NCBI RefSeq assembly: GCF_004795015.1
Contig: NZ_SSBI01000041.1
Coordinates: forward strand, 1-64,000
Origin: Streptomyces sp. A1277
GTDB lineage: Bacteria > Actinomycetota > Actinomycetes > Streptomycetales > Streptomycetaceae
DNA: 64,000 bases
Reading direction: 5' to 3'
The translations under genes were made by a program, and so were the position numbers. Below are positions 35,098 through 43,291 of this stretch, one piece after another; positions within the stretch are counted from its first letter, which is position 1, and each line of letters opens with the position of its first letter. The notes beneath the pieces were generated by a model, which saw only the letters and a program-made list of their open reading frames with translations, had not been told where the DNA came from and did not search any database.

Positions 35098-35801
35098 TCC
35101 ACGAAGTGGACGAGGCCGTGCGGCTGCTGCTGGTCGACGCGGGGCTCCAGGACAGCGGGGTCGAGCTGGTCTTCGACGCCCCGACGAAGGACTGGTCCGC
35201 GCGCCGCAACGCGCCCACGGTGAGCGTCTTCCTGTACGGCATCCGCGAGGACGCGACCCGGCGCCGCACCGGCACGGCCGAGGAGTACGACGACGAGGGC
35301 GTGGTCACCGGGCGGCGCACGCCCCCGCGCTGGTTCGAGCTGACCTACCTGGTGACGGCGTGGACCAACCGGCCGCAGGACGAACACCGGCTGCTCTCCG
35401 AGGTGTTGCGCTGCCTGATCCGCACGAGCGTGCTGCCCGGCCGGATGCTCACGGGCAGCCTCGCCGAACTCGGTCTCACGGTGGAGATGGAGGCCGCCTC
35501 CGCGGGTTCGGGCGACCGGCCGTCCACGGTGGACGTGTGGTCCGCGCTGGGCGGCGAGCTGAAGGCGGCGATCGACCTGCGGGTGTGGGCGCCGCTGGCC
35601 GGCGAGGTGGAGGCCGCCGGCCAGCCGGTCACCGAGGGCCTGCTCGTACAGACCGTCCCCGCACGGGACGGCGGGGCGGCCGAAGCGGGGCGGCGGCTGC
35701 GCTACGAGGGGGCGTCGGACCCGGCCGGGCGGGGCTTCGCCGCCGAGCGCGAACGGCGGCTCCCGCCGGGCCGGCGCAGGCGCGGGGGTACGGCAACGTG
35801 A
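35094..35801 (+). CDS. DUF4255 tail-terminator/cap protein of CIS
   Basis: 235-residue Pvc16/Afp16-like protein that caps the distal end of the tube and sheath. The DUF4255 domain is residues ~1-190: IHEVDEAVRLLLVDAGLQDSGVELVFDAPTKDWSARRNAPTVSVFLYGIREDATRR, then WFELTYLVTAWTNRPQDEHRLLSEVLRCL. The tail is basic and Pro-rich and ends in PPGRRRRGGTAT; the DNA for this tail is the first copy of an 80-bp tandem repeat. GTG at 35094 overlaps the propeller gene, and the stop overlaps the first mini-ORF. Confidence 0.92.
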   Translation: MIHEVDEAVRLLLVDAGLQDSGVELVFDAPTKDWSARRNAPTVSVFLYGIREDATRRRTGTAEEYDDEGVVTGRRTPPRWFELTYLVTAWTNRPQDEHRLLSEVLRCLIRTSVLPGRMLTGSLAELGLTVEMEAASAGSGDRPSTVDVWSALGGELKAAIDLRVWAPLAGEVEAAGQPVTEGLLVQTVPARDGGAAEAGRRLRYEGASDPAGRGFAAERERRLPPGRRRRGGTAT

Positions 35802-35948
35802 CAGCAGAACAGGACTTCGCCACCGAGCGCGAACGGCAACCCCCGCCGGGCCGGCGCAGGCGCGGGGGTACGGCAACGTGACAGCAGAACAGGACTTCGC
35901 CACCGAGCGCGAACGGCAACCCCCGCCGGGCCGGCGCAGGCGCGGGGG
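35735..35948 (+). repeat. 80-bp tandem repeat spanning the DUF4255-ATPase junction
   Basis: Units begin with GAGCGCGAACGG at 35745, 35825 and 35905, an exact period of 80 bp. Copies two and three are identical until they diverge near 35947. The first is slightly diverged because it still encodes the DUF4255 C-terminus. Each unit contains a GTGA stop-start overlap, so duplication produced new mini-ORFs. Confidence 0.93.
35798..35881 (+). CDS. Mini-ORF 1 (27 residues) in the GTGA-coupled chain
   Basis: From GTG 35798, overlapping the DUF4255 stop codon as GTGA, 27 codons read MTAEQDFATERERQPPPG followed by an Arg/Gly tail, then TGA at 35879-35881 which overlaps the next GTG. There is no Shine-Dalgarno site, so translation would rely on coupling. 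The peptide copies the DUF4255 C-terminal tail behind a new start. Whether it has a function or only preserves coupling to the ATPase is unknown. Confidence 0.4.
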   Translation: MTAEQDFATERERQPPPGRRRRGGTAT

Positions 35949-35961
35949 GAGGGCCAGGTGA
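35878..35961 (+). CDS. Mini-ORF 2 (27 residues) in the GTGA-coupled chain
   Basis: Second copy, starting at GTG 35878. It matches mini-ORF 1 for about 23 residues and ends differently in GRA-R before TGA 35959-35961, which overlaps the ATPase GTG at 35958. The chain DUF4255, mini 1, mini 2 and ATPase thus has three successive four-base overlaps. Confidence 0.4.
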   Translation: MTAEQDFATERERQPPPGRRRRGGRAR

Positions 35962-38120
35962 CCACGGCCCACCAGGCCCCGCGCCCCGGCCTCCACGCGC
36001 CGGACGGCACCCCGCCGACGGCCGTGGCGGACCTCTGGGAACGGCTCGGCCGCATCGAGCGGCGGGTACGGCTCGCGGTCGCGGTGCGCCGGGACGCCGA
36101 CCCGGAGCCGGACGACCCGTTCCGGGGCCAGTACCTCACCGCCGCCGCAGCCGAACGGGTCCTCGACTCGCGCGACGCGTTCCGCCCCGTCCCCGGCCCG
36201 GACACCCCTGCGGACTCCCCCGAGCGGGGCCGGATCGCGGCGCTCGTGGAGCGCTTCGGCCTGGTCGCGCCGGACGTCGATCTCCTGCTGGTCGCGATGG
36301 CCCCGGACATCGACGCCCGGTTCGAGCGGCTGTACGGCTATCTCAACGACGACCTGACCCGGCGCCGGGCGACGATCGGCCTGGCCCTCGAACTGTGCGG
36401 CCTGCCCGCCGCAGGGGCCGGCCGCTTCCGCTTCGGGCCGTCCGCCCCGCTCGTCGCGGCCGGTCTGGTGGAGGTGCTGGAGCCCGAACGCCCGCTGCTC
36501 TCCCGGGTCCTGCGCGTCCCGGACCGGATCACCGCCCATCTGCTCGGCGACGACGAGGTGGACGGACGGCTGCACGGCCTCGTCCGGGTGGGCGAACCGC
36601 CGGAGGGGCCGGGCGCGTGCCCGACGACGCTGCGGATCGCGGCGGCTGCCGGTACCGGCCTGGTGCACCTGCTGGACCGGGGCGGCGATCCGGGCGGGCT
36701 CGCCGCCGACGCGCTCGCCTCGGCCGGGCTCCGCCCGCTGGTGGTGGACGCGGCGGCCCTGGCGGCGGCCCCGGCACCCGACAGGACCGTGCGCGTCCTG
36801 GCGGCCGAGGCGCGGCTGAGCGGCGGCGGTCTCGTCCTCGGCCCGCTGGAGACGCTCGCCCCCGAGCAGCCCGAGGGCGCCGCCCTGGTCGGCGCCCTCT
36901 GCGCCGCGGTCGGCGGCGGCTCGCCCCTGATCGTGTACGGGAAGAAGAACTGGGACCCGCTGTGGGCGGGCGAGAGCCCGGTGACGGTCACGGTCCCGCC
37001 GCCGGACCCGGCGGACGCGGCACGGCGGTGGCGCCACGCGCTCACCGGGGCCGGTGCCGGGGCAGGTGCCGGGACCGATGCCGGGGCCGGGCTCGCGGCG
37101 GGCACCGCGACGGCCGACGCGGATCTCGCCGACGCCACCCGGGCCTACCGGCTCGACTCCGGCCAGATCCGCAGGGCCGCCGCCGTCGCCTCCCGGCTGG
37201 CCGCCCTGGAGGGCCGCCCGGTGGAGGCCCGGGACCTGCGCACCGCCGTCCGGGCGCAGAACGGGGCGGGCCTGGCCCGGCTCGCCCGCCGCATCGAGCC
37301 CGCCGTCGGCTGGGACGACCTCGTGCTGCCCCCGGCGACCCGCCGCCAGCTCTCCGACCTGGCCCTGCGCGCCCGCCACCGGGAGCAGGTGCTCGGGCAG
37401 TGGCGGATGCGGCCGGGCGGGGGCCGGGGGCGGGGCATCGTCGCCCTGTTCGCCGGGGAGTCCGGGACGGGCAAGACCATGTCGGCGGAGGTGGTCGCGG
37501 CCGACCTGGGCATGGAGCTGTACGTCGTGGACCTGTCCTCCGTGGTGGACAAGTACGTCGGCGAGACCGAGAAGAACCTGGAGCGGATCTTCGCCGAGGC
37601 GTCCGACGTCAACGCGGTGCTGCTGTTCGACGAGGCGGACGCCGTCTTCGGGAAGCGTTCGCAGGTCAAGGACGCGCAGGACCGGCACGCCAACGTGGAG
37701 TCGGCCTACCTCCTCCAGCGCGTCGAGTCCTTCGACGGCATCGCCGTACTCACCACCAACCTGCGGGCCAACCTGGACGAGGCGTTCACCCGCCGGCTCG
37801 ACGTGGTCGCCGACTTCCCCGTACCGGACGCGCAGCAGCGGCTGGCCCTGTGGGAACGCTGCCTCGGTACGGAGGTCCCCCGGGCCCCCGGCCTCGACCT
37901 GCCGACCTGTGCGGAGCGCTTCGAGCTGACGGGCGGCTCCATCCGCGCCTGCGCGGTCACCGCCGCGTACCAGGCCGCTGAGTCGGGCCGTCCGCTGGAC
38001 ACCGAGCAGCTGGTCGCGGCCGTCCTCGCGGAGTACCGCAAGCTCGGACGGCTGGTCCTGGACAGCGAGTTCGGCCCGTGGCTGGAGCGCGCCCGGCCGC
38101 GGCCGGCCGGCCGGGCCTGA
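35958..38120 (+). CDS. AAA+ ATPase of CIS (Afp15/Cis15-like)
   Basis: 720-residue ATPase essential for assembly of such particles. The N-terminal domain (about 20-200) has LWERLGRIERRVRLAVAVRRDADPEPDDPFRGQYL and VAPDVDLLLVAMAPDIDARFERLYGYLNDDLTRRR. The C-terminal AAA+ core has Walker A GESGTGKT (about 500), Walker B LLFDEAD (about 555), sensor TTNLRANLD and the arginine-finger region AFTRRLDVVADFPVP. Residues ~357-385 (GAGAGAGAGTDAGAGLAAG) are a low-complexity insert. GTG at 35958 overlaps mini-ORF 2. Confidence 0.95.
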   Translation: MTTAHQAPRPGLHAPDGTPPTAVADLWERLGRIERRVRLAVAVRRDADPEPDDPFRGQYLTAAAAERVLDSRDAFRPVPGPDTPADSPERGRIAALVERFGLVAPDVDLLLVAMAPDIDARFERLYGYLNDDLTRRRATIGLALELCGLPAAGAGRFRFGPSAPLVAAGLVEVLEPERPLLSRVLRVPDRITAHLLGDDEVDGRLHGLVRVGEPPEGPGACPTTLRIAAAAGTGLVHLLDRGGDPGGLAADALASAGLRPLVVDAAALAAAPAPDRTVRVLAAEARLSGGGLVLGPLETLAPEQPEGAALVGALCAAVGGGSPLIVYGKKNWDPLWAGESPVTVTVPPPDPADAARRWRHALTGAGAGAGAGTDAGAGLAAGTATADADLADATRAYRLDSGQIRRAAAVASRLAALEGRPVEARDLRTAVRAQNGAGLARLARRIEPAVGWDDLVLPPATRRQLSDLALRARHREQVLGQWRMRPGGGRGRGIVALFAGESGTGKTMSAEVVAADLGMELYVVDLSSVVDKYVGETEKNLERIFAEASDVNAVLLFDEADAVFGKRSQVKDAQDRHANVESAYLLQRVESFDGIAVLTTNLRANLDEAFTRRLDVVADFPVPDAQQRLALWERCLGTEVPRAPGLDLPTCAERFELTGGSIRACAVTAAYQAAESGRPLDTEQLVAAVLAEYRKLGRLVLDSEFGPWLERARPRPAGRA

Positions 38121-38159
38121 CGGGGTGCGTGGCGCCCCGGCCTCCGTATCATCAGGTGC

Positions 38160-38750
38160 ATGACTGCTGAGCCCTCGCGATCCGCCGCCCGCATACGGGC
38201 CTCCGACGCCGACCGCGAGGCGGTGGTGGAGCGGCTGCGGGAGGCGGCGGCCGAGGGGCGGATCGACCTCGACGAGCTGGACGCCCGGCTCAACCTGGCC
38301 CTCACTGCGAAGACGTACGGCGATCTCGCCCCGCTCACCGACGACCTGGTCCCGGTCGTGCCCGACGCGGGCGAGCCGCTGACCCTGCGGGGCGGCATGC
38401 ACGGCGTGCGGCGGGAGGGCGGCTGGAAGGTGCCGCCGCGCCTCCTCGTCCAGGCGGGCATGGGCGGCGCCCGGCTCGACTTCAGCCGGGCCGAGTGCCG
38501 GCTGCGCGAGGTCGAGCTTGAGGTGGACGCGCAGATGGGCGGGGTGCGGATCGTGGTGCCGGAGGGCTGGGCGGTGGACACGGACGCGCTGGACCCGGGG
38601 CTCGGCGGCGTGAAGGACCGGACCTCGGGCGAGCGGCTGCCGGGCGCGCCGCTGCTGAGGATCACGGGCACCTGCGGCATGGGCGGCGTGCGCCTGCGCA
38701 ACCCCGGCTTCCTCGAACGCCGCAAGCAGCGCAAGGAGTTGGGGCGCTGA
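38160..38750 (+). CDS. DUF1707 domain protein with LiaF-like C-terminus
   Basis: 196-residue protein. The N-terminal DUF1707 (about 10-65) reads IRASDADREAVVERLREAAAEGRIDLDELDARLNLALTAKTYGDLAPLTDDL. The C-terminal beta-rich part has repeated GGVR/GGAR turns (VDAQMGGVRIVVPEGWAVDTDALDPGLGGVKDRT, CGMGGVRLRNPG) like the cell-envelope stress protein LiaF. No transmembrane helix is seen. Actinobacterial DUF1707 proteins are common and poorly understood. The gene lies 39 bp after the CIS ATPase, but its family is not CIS-specific. Confidence 0.9.
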   Translation: MTAEPSRSAARIRASDADREAVVERLREAAAEGRIDLDELDARLNLALTAKTYGDLAPLTDDLVPVVPDAGEPLTLRGGMHGVRREGGWKVPPRLLVQAGMGGARLDFSRAECRLREVELEVDAQMGGVRIVVPEGWAVDTDALDPGLGGVKDRTSGERLPGAPLLRITGTCGMGGVRLRNPGFLERRKQRKELGR

Positions 38751-38760
38751 GGCCGTCCCC

Positions 38761-39543
38761 CTACAGCGGGCGGACGGTGAGGATCTGCTCCGCCCGGCCG
38801 ACGGGGCCGTTGACGTCGTGCAGGACGGTGCTGGTGAGGCCCTGACCGGTGGGGCCGAAGACGACCGTGGTGTCGAGGCCGGTCCAGCGGCCCTCGGGCT
38901 GCCGGTGCAGGTGGATCGTCAGGTCCACATTGGGGAACATCCACTCGGTGGGCTGCTCGCGCACGGCGATGCCGTTGGCCGTGTCGACCAGCGCGACGTA
39001 CGACGCCAGCGGGCCGGCGGCCTCGCCCGCGACCAGGTCCAGCGGGGTGGAGATCCAGGCGGTCGTGCGGCCCGGCAGCGGCGGCGCGAGCGGGCGTACG
39101 TCGAGGGACGCGATGTAGCCGCCGGGTCAGAGGTCGGCCATCGGCCAGGGCGCGAGCGCCTCCGGCGGGGTGAGCCGCCCGGCCTCGCCGTCGGCGACGG
39201 CGGTGGTGTCCACGGGGGCGAGCGACCAGGCCCTGGCCCGTACGACCGGACGGCCCGCGATGAGGGCGACCGCCTCCACCAGCTCGATGGTGCGGCCGGG
39301 CCGGACGGTCTCGACGCGGATCTCGCACTCGTCCAGGGCGAGCCGGCCGAGGATGTCGAAGCCGACCCGCGACAGCAGCAGGCGCTCGCCCGGCCGGTCC
39401 GCGAGGTGGCGCTCGATGGCGTGGACGAGCAGGCCGCCGAGCGGACTGAAGTGCACCTCGTCCGTGCTCCACGCGCCACTCGCGTGGGCGGTGGGCTTGT
39501 AGTGGTGTGCGTCGATGCGCTCGTAGTAGCTGCCGGTGTTCAA
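38761..39543 (-). pseudogene. Acyl-CoA thioesterase (hotdog fold) gene interrupted by an in-frame TGA
   Basis: One 261-codon frame encodes a double-hotdog thioesterase. Residues 1-138 are SYYERIDAHHYKPTAHASGAWSTDEVHFSPLGGLLVHAIERHL to LAPWPMADL. After a TGA (39127-39129) the same frame continues PGGYIASLDVRPLAPPLPGRTTAWISTPLD to the natural stop at 38761. The expected residue at the TGA is tryptophan (DLWPGGY), so a single G-to-A change made the stop. The second half has no good start of its own. Either the gene is inactive, the N-terminal half is a product alone, or some readthrough occurs. It is divergent from the sigma factor gene. Confidence 0.8.
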
Positions 39544-39698
39544 CGGATGATTCCCTCACGGACGTGCGGATCGGGGGACAACAGCCTGACACCGCCCGCG
39601 TGTCCGCCGGTAGCCGGGCCCGGCGTGACGCTTGTAACGCATGGGCCGCGGGACGCCAAGAGGAGATGAGGCCACAGCAGTCGATCCGAGGAGCTTCT

Positions 39699-40298
39699 GT
39701 GAGACATCCACCGGCCACCTACGAGGTGGCGAAGATCGGCGAGGACCCGGAGGCGTTCGAGCTGTTCTACCGGGCGCACGTGCAGGCCATACTGCGCTAC
39801 GCCACCCGGCGCAGCCGGGACGCGTACGCCGCGTCCGACCTGACCGCCGACGTGTTCCTGGCGGCGATCGCCGCCGCTCCCGGTTACCGCGAGGAGCTGG
39901 GCAGCCCCTCCGCCTGGCTCCACGGCATCGCCCGCAATGTGGTGGCGGCCGAGCGGCGGCGGGCCGCCCGGACGTGGAACGCCGAGAGCAGGATCGCCGG
40001 GCGCCGGCTGCTGGACGAGGACGACATCGCGCGGCTCGAAGACCGCATCGACGCCGAACGCGACGGCACCGCGCTGCTGGCCGCCATGGCGGCGCTGCCG
40101 GCCGGTCAGCGGGCGGTGCTCGAACTCGTCACGGTCGACGGCCTGACCGTCCCCGAGGCCGCCGCCGCACTCGGCATCAAGCAGGTGACCGCGCGCGTCC
40201 GCCTGCACCGCGCCCGCCGCGCGCTGCGGGACACGTTGACGCCCGCTCCCCCGGAATCCCTTCCGCATCCCTCGTCCTTCGCCGTGGAGGCCCGATGA
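39699..40298 (+). CDS. ECF-type RNA polymerase sigma factor
   Basis: 199-residue sigma-70 family member. Region 2 (about 18-85) is AFELFYRAHVQAILRYATRRSRDAYAASDLTADVFLAAIAA. Region 4 (about 125-180) is LAAMAALPAGQRAVLELVTVDGLTVPEAAAALGIKQVTARVRLHRARRALR. GTG at 39699 follows GAGGAG. The next gene overlaps by ATGA and encodes a membrane-anchored protein, the usual place of an anti-sigma factor, so the pair probably forms a stress-response switch. The target promoter is not visible. Confidence 0.93.
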   Translation: MRHPPATYEVAKIGEDPEAFELFYRAHVQAILRYATRRSRDAYAASDLTADVFLAAIAAAPGYREELGSPSAWLHGIARNVVAAERRRAARTWNAESRIAGRRLLDEDDIARLEDRIDAERDGTALLAAMAALPAGQRAVLELVTVDGLTVPEAAAALGIKQVTARVRLHRARRALRDTLTPAPPESLPHPSSFAVEAR

Positions 40299-40906
40299 AG
40301 ACCGAACGCTTCGAAGACCGTCTGCTGCACGCGCTGAAGGAGCACGTGGCGCAGAACGCCCACCGGGCGGGCACCGCCGAGGTGGTCCGTACGCGATCCG
40401 CCGGCGGGCGCTGGGCCCGCCGGGTTCCGCTCACCCTCGCCGCCGGTGCCGCGGCCGCCGCGCTGGCCGGCACGCTCGGCCTCGGGCAGTCCGCGCCCTC
40501 GGCCCCGGGCTCGTCCACGCGCGTCACCAACGCCGCCTACACGCTGGAGAAGGACAAGGCCACCGGCCGGGTCAGGCTGGTCATCGTGGACCCGTCCGGG
40601 GAGATCGACGTCGAGACCATGCAGCGGAACCTGGCGGCCATGGGGGTACGGGCCAGGGTGCTGCTGGGCGAGCCCGACTGCGCCAACCCGTCCCGCTCGA
40701 AGCCCGGGGCGAAACTGCCGTTCCACCTGGGCGGCCCCCAGGACGGCGAACCCACCCTCGTCGTGGCCCCTTCCCTCATCCCCGCCGGCCACACCCTGGT
40801 CATCGGTCTCGCCGTGCGCCGGCACTCCCTGGAGAAGATCGCGGCCGGGATGACCCGGGGCGACGGCTCGGACTGCGTACCGGCGCCCGCCGCCACGGGG
40901 TCGTAG
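40295..40906 (+). CDS. Membrane-anchored partner protein of the ECF sigma factor
   Basis: 203-residue protein with a short cytoplasmic part (RFEDRLLHALKEHVAQNAHRAGTAEVVRTRSAGGRWARR), one transmembrane helix (about 48-68, VPLTLAAGAAAAALAGTLGLG) and an extracytoplasmic domain (VTNAAYTLEKDKATGRVRLVIVDPSGEIDVETMQRNLAAMGVRARVLLGEPDC). The opening resembles proteins co-encoded with SigE/SigL-type sigma factors, and there is no zinc-binding HxxxCxxC. The coupling to the sigma gene suggests an anti-sigma or sensor role, but this is inferred. Confidence 0.82.
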   Translation: MKTERFEDRLLHALKEHVAQNAHRAGTAEVVRTRSAGGRWARRVPLTLAAGAAAAALAGTLGLGQSAPSAPGSSTRVTNAAYTLEKDKATGRVRLVIVDPSGEIDVETMQRNLAAMGVRARVLLGEPDCANPSRSKPGAKLPFHLGGPQDGEPTLVVAPSLIPAGHTLVIGLAVRRHSLEKIAAGMTRGDGSDCVPAPAATGS

Positions 40907-40913
40907 GGCCGGG

Positions 40914-41345
40914 TCAGGGCCGGAACACCGCCACCGCCTCGCGCCCCTCCTCCCGGCGGAACGTCACCCGCAGCTCCATCCCGATCGCGAGCGCGCCCTC
41001 CTCGCACTCCACCACCTGCGTCATCATGCGCGGCCCCTCCGCCAGATCGACCACGGCGGCGACGTACGGCACGCGGGCGCCGAACGGGGGCAGGTCGTTG
41101 CGGTGGACGACGGACCAGGTGTAGAGCGTGGCCCGGCCGCTCGCGCGGACCCACTCGCCGTCCTCGCTCCAGCAGTACGGGCAGAACTCGCGCGGGTAGT
41201 GGTGCGCCCGGTCGCAGGCCCGGCAGCGGCGCAGCAGCAGCAGCTGCCCCTCGGCCGCGGCGTCCCAGTAGGGCCGGGTGAACGCGTCGGGCTCGGGGAG
41301 GTCGTGGCGGGGGGCGGCGGGCGGGGTGGTCGGGGTGGCCGTCAC
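40914..41345 (-). CDS. DUF35 / OB-fold acyl-CoA-associated zinc-ribbon protein
   Basis: 143-residue protein with the rubredoxin-like zinc ribbon CRACDRAHHYPREFCPYC (about 40-57) and an OB-fold (RATLYTWSVVHRNDLPPFGARVPYVAAVVDLAEGPRMMTQVVECEEGALAIGMELRVTF). Such proteins bind acyl-CoA and partner with thiolase-like enzymes, for example ChsH2-DUF35 with Ltp2 in steroid degradation. The likely partner is the thiolase at 4899, under the same operator. GTG at 41345 overlaps the DoxX gene, which carries the operator. Confidence 0.93.
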   Translation of the reverse strand: MTATPTTPPAAPRHDLPEPDAFTRPYWDAAAEGQLLLLRRCRACDRAHHYPREFCPYCWSEDGEWVRASGRATLYTWSVVHRNDLPPFGARVPYVAAVVDLAEGPRMMTQVVECEEGALAIGMELRVTFRREEGREAVAVFRP

Positions 41346-41794
41346 AGGAAGAGTCCGATCGCGTGGTCGAGGGACCAGGTCTGCCAGGACATCGCGAACA
41401 GGGCGACCAGCGAGATGAGCGCCATCATCGCGTTCTGCCCCTGCTCGGCCCAGTCGTGGATCATCAGCACCAGGTAGAGGAGGTTGAGCAGGAGCCCGCC
41501 GACGAGGGCGACCGGGGTCAGGAAGCCGGTGACCAGGCCGAGGCCGAGGGCGAGTTCCGCGTACACGACGACGTACGCCATGGCCCCGGGGTGCGGGGCG
41601 ACGGTCCACTCGAAGCCGCTGCGGACCACCGGCCAGCGGTGCTCCCGGGCCACGTCCGCCGCCCATGCGATGCCGGTGCCGCGCTCGAACCACGCCTTCC
41701 GGTCCTTGTGGCGCCAGCTCTCCAGCCACCACAGGCCGAGTCCGATGCGCAGAACGGCGAGCCACTGGGCCCCGTCGAGCCAGATCGTCCGCAT
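41342..41794 (-). CDS. DoxX-family membrane protein
   Basis: 150-residue integral membrane protein with four hydrophobic helices: AQWLAVLRIGLGLWWLESWRHK, AMAYVVVYAELALGLGLVTGF, TPVALVGGLLLNLLYLVLMIHD and MMALISLVALFAMSWQT. The family includes DoxX/DoxD and quinone-linked membrane oxidoreductase subunits; the exact activity is not known. The start has GGGAGG upstream. The palindromic operator lies 23-37 bp upstream, and DUF35 is coupled downstream, so it belongs to the lipid regulon. Confidence 0.88.
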   Translation of the reverse strand: MRTIWLDGAQWLAVLRIGLGLWWLESWRHKDRKAWFERGTGIAWAADVAREHRWPVVRSGFEWTVAPHPGAMAYVVVYAELALGLGLVTGFLTPVALVGGLLLNLLYLVLMIHDWAEQGQNAMMALISLVALFAMSWQTWSLDHAIGLFL

Positions 41795-41816
41795 GGCGCC
41801 TCCCGTTGCACTGAAA

Positions 41817-41831
41817 CTGACGGTACGTCAG
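41817..41831. promoter_or_regulatory. Perfect palindromic operator (site 3)
   Basis: CTGACGGTACGTCAG; both arms match except the centre. On the minus strand it reads TACCGTCAGTTTCA, the same 14 bases as at site 2, so promoter and operator are conserved together. A further half-site CTGACGGGG follows at 41837. Confidence 0.78.
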
Positions 41832-42004
41832 TTCACCTGACGGGGACGCGCAGTGCAAGAGGTGCGACCACACGACCGACGAGGGCACACGGCGCGAGGG
41901 GTGCGACCGCCTACCGCACCCGCGTTCGAGAGCGTGATCAATTCGCAATCGATTCCGGTCTTGACCGAGACCCATCAAGGAGTCACGCGATTACGCTCCG
42001 AAGC

Positions 42005-43195
42005 ATGTCCGACAGCGCACCTACCGCCGGTAGCACTTCCCCGGCCCCCACCGACCTCACCGAGGACCGTCCCGTCTACGTCATCGGCGGCGGCCCGGGC
42101 GGCCTCGCAGCGGCGGCCGCCCTGCGCGCGCGGGGCGTACGGGCCGTCGTCCTGGAGAAGTCCGGGAGCGTCGGCGCGTCCTGGCGGGGGCACTACGACC
42201 GGCTGCACCTGCACACCACCCGGCGCTGGTCCGCGCTCCCCGGACTGCCGATGCCCCGCAGGTTCGGGCGCTGGGTCTCCCGCGACAACGTGGTCCGCTA
42301 CCTGGAGAAGTACGCCGAACACCACGAGCTGGAAGTGGTGACGGGCGTCGAGGTCTCCCGGATCGACCGGGCGGCCGACGGCAGCGGTTGGCGGCTGAGC
42401 GCGAGCGGCGGCCGCGAACTGACCGGGCGGGCCGTCGTCGTGGCCACCGGCTTCAACCACACCCCGAGCCTGCCCGACTGGCCCGGCCGCGAGACCTTCA
42501 CCGGCGAGCTGCTGCACGCCTCCGGCTACCGCGCCCCGGCCCCCTACGCCGGCAAGGACGTCCTCGTCGTCGGCGTCGGCAACACGGGCGCGGAGATAGC
42601 CGTCGACCTGGTGGAGGGCGGGGCGTCACGCGTACGGCTCGCCGTGCGCACCGCCCCGCACATCGTGCGCCGCTCCACGGCCGGATGGCCCGCGCAGGCG
42701 ACCGGCATCCTGGTGCGCCGGCTGCCCGTCGCCCTGGTGGACCGGGCCGGGCGCCTGATGTCCCGTATCGCCGTCCCCGACCTCGCCGAACACGGGCTGC
42801 CCCGGCCGGACACGGGCCTGTACTCGCGCGTGAAGGAAGGCGCCATTCCGGTCCAGGACGTCGGGCTGATCGACGCGGTGAAGCGCGGCCGGGTGGTGCC
42901 GGTGGCGGCCGTCGAGTCGTTCGACGAGGACGCGGTGGTCCTGGCGGACGGCACCCGCCTCACCCCGGACGCGGTGATCGCCGCGACGGGCTACCGGCGG
43001 GCCCTGGAACCGCTGGTCGGCCACCTCGGGGTGCTGGACGCCCGGGGCCGCCCGGTGGTGCACGGCGGCCGCACCCCGAAGCAGGCCCCCGGCCTGTACT
43101 TCACCGGCTTCACCAACCCCATCAGCGGCATGCTCCGCGAACTGGCCCGGGACGCCGAGAAGATCGCCGGGAAGGCGAGCCGCAGGGAGCGCTGA
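42005..43195 (+). CDS. Flavin-containing monooxygenase-like NAD(P)/FAD oxidoreductase
   Basis: 396-residue two-dinucleotide-fold flavoprotein. The FAD site is VYVIGGGPGGLAAAAALRARG (about 24-44) and the NADPH site DVLVVGVGNTGAEIAVDL (about 186-204). The flavin-monooxygenase-type linker GRETFTGELLHASGYRAP lies between them, and the end has GLYFTGFTNPISGMLREL. It oxygenates small substrates such as ketones, amines or sulfides; YUCCA-like or Baeyer-Villiger-type activity cannot be chosen from sequence. It is divergent from the DoxX gene, with no palindrome of its own closer than 170 bp. Confidence 0.9.
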   Translation: MSDSAPTAGSTSPAPTDLTEDRPVYVIGGGPGGLAAAAALRARGVRAVVLEKSGSVGASWRGHYDRLHLHTTRRWSALPGLPMPRRFGRWVSRDNVVRYLEKYAEHHELEVVTGVEVSRIDRAADGSGWRLSASGGRELTGRAVVVATGFNHTPSLPDWPGRETFTGELLHASGYRAPAPYAGKDVLVVGVGNTGAEIAVDLVEGGASRVRLAVRTAPHIVRRSTAGWPAQATGILVRRLPVALVDRAGRLMSRIAVPDLAEHGLPRPDTGLYSRVKEGAIPVQDVGLIDAVKRGRVVPVAAVESFDEDAVVLADGTRLTPDAVIAATGYRRALEPLVGHLGVLDARGRPVVHGGRTPKQAPGLYFTGFTNPISGMLRELARDAEKIAGKASRRER

Positions 43196-43238
43196 GCGGG
43201 CGAGGCGCTGAGCGGGCGAGGCGCTGAATGGGCGAGGG
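43191..43238. repeat. Three tandem 16-bp repeats at the end of the monooxygenase gene
   Basis: GCTGAGCGGGCGAGGC occurs at 43191 and 43207 with a variant at 43223. The first copy includes the stop codon of the monooxygenase gene. Confidence 0.85.
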
Positions 43239-43271
43239 GCCCGGGGCCGCTCCCGGTGAGCGGCCCCGGGC
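43239..43271. terminator. Bidirectional hairpin between monooxygenase and MFS genes
   Basis: Perfect 13-bp all-GC-rich stem (43239-43251 with 43259-43271) and a seven-base loop between two convergent genes. No U tract. Confidence 0.78.
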
Positions 43272-43291
43272 CCGGGCTCTCACCCGGTGAG

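Noticed and set aside
33798..38402. Very long open frame on the minus strand opposite the propeller, DUF4255 and ATPase genes
   Set aside because: It is antisense to well-supported genes, reads as Arg/Gly/Pro-rich noise and is an expected by-product of very high GC third positions.
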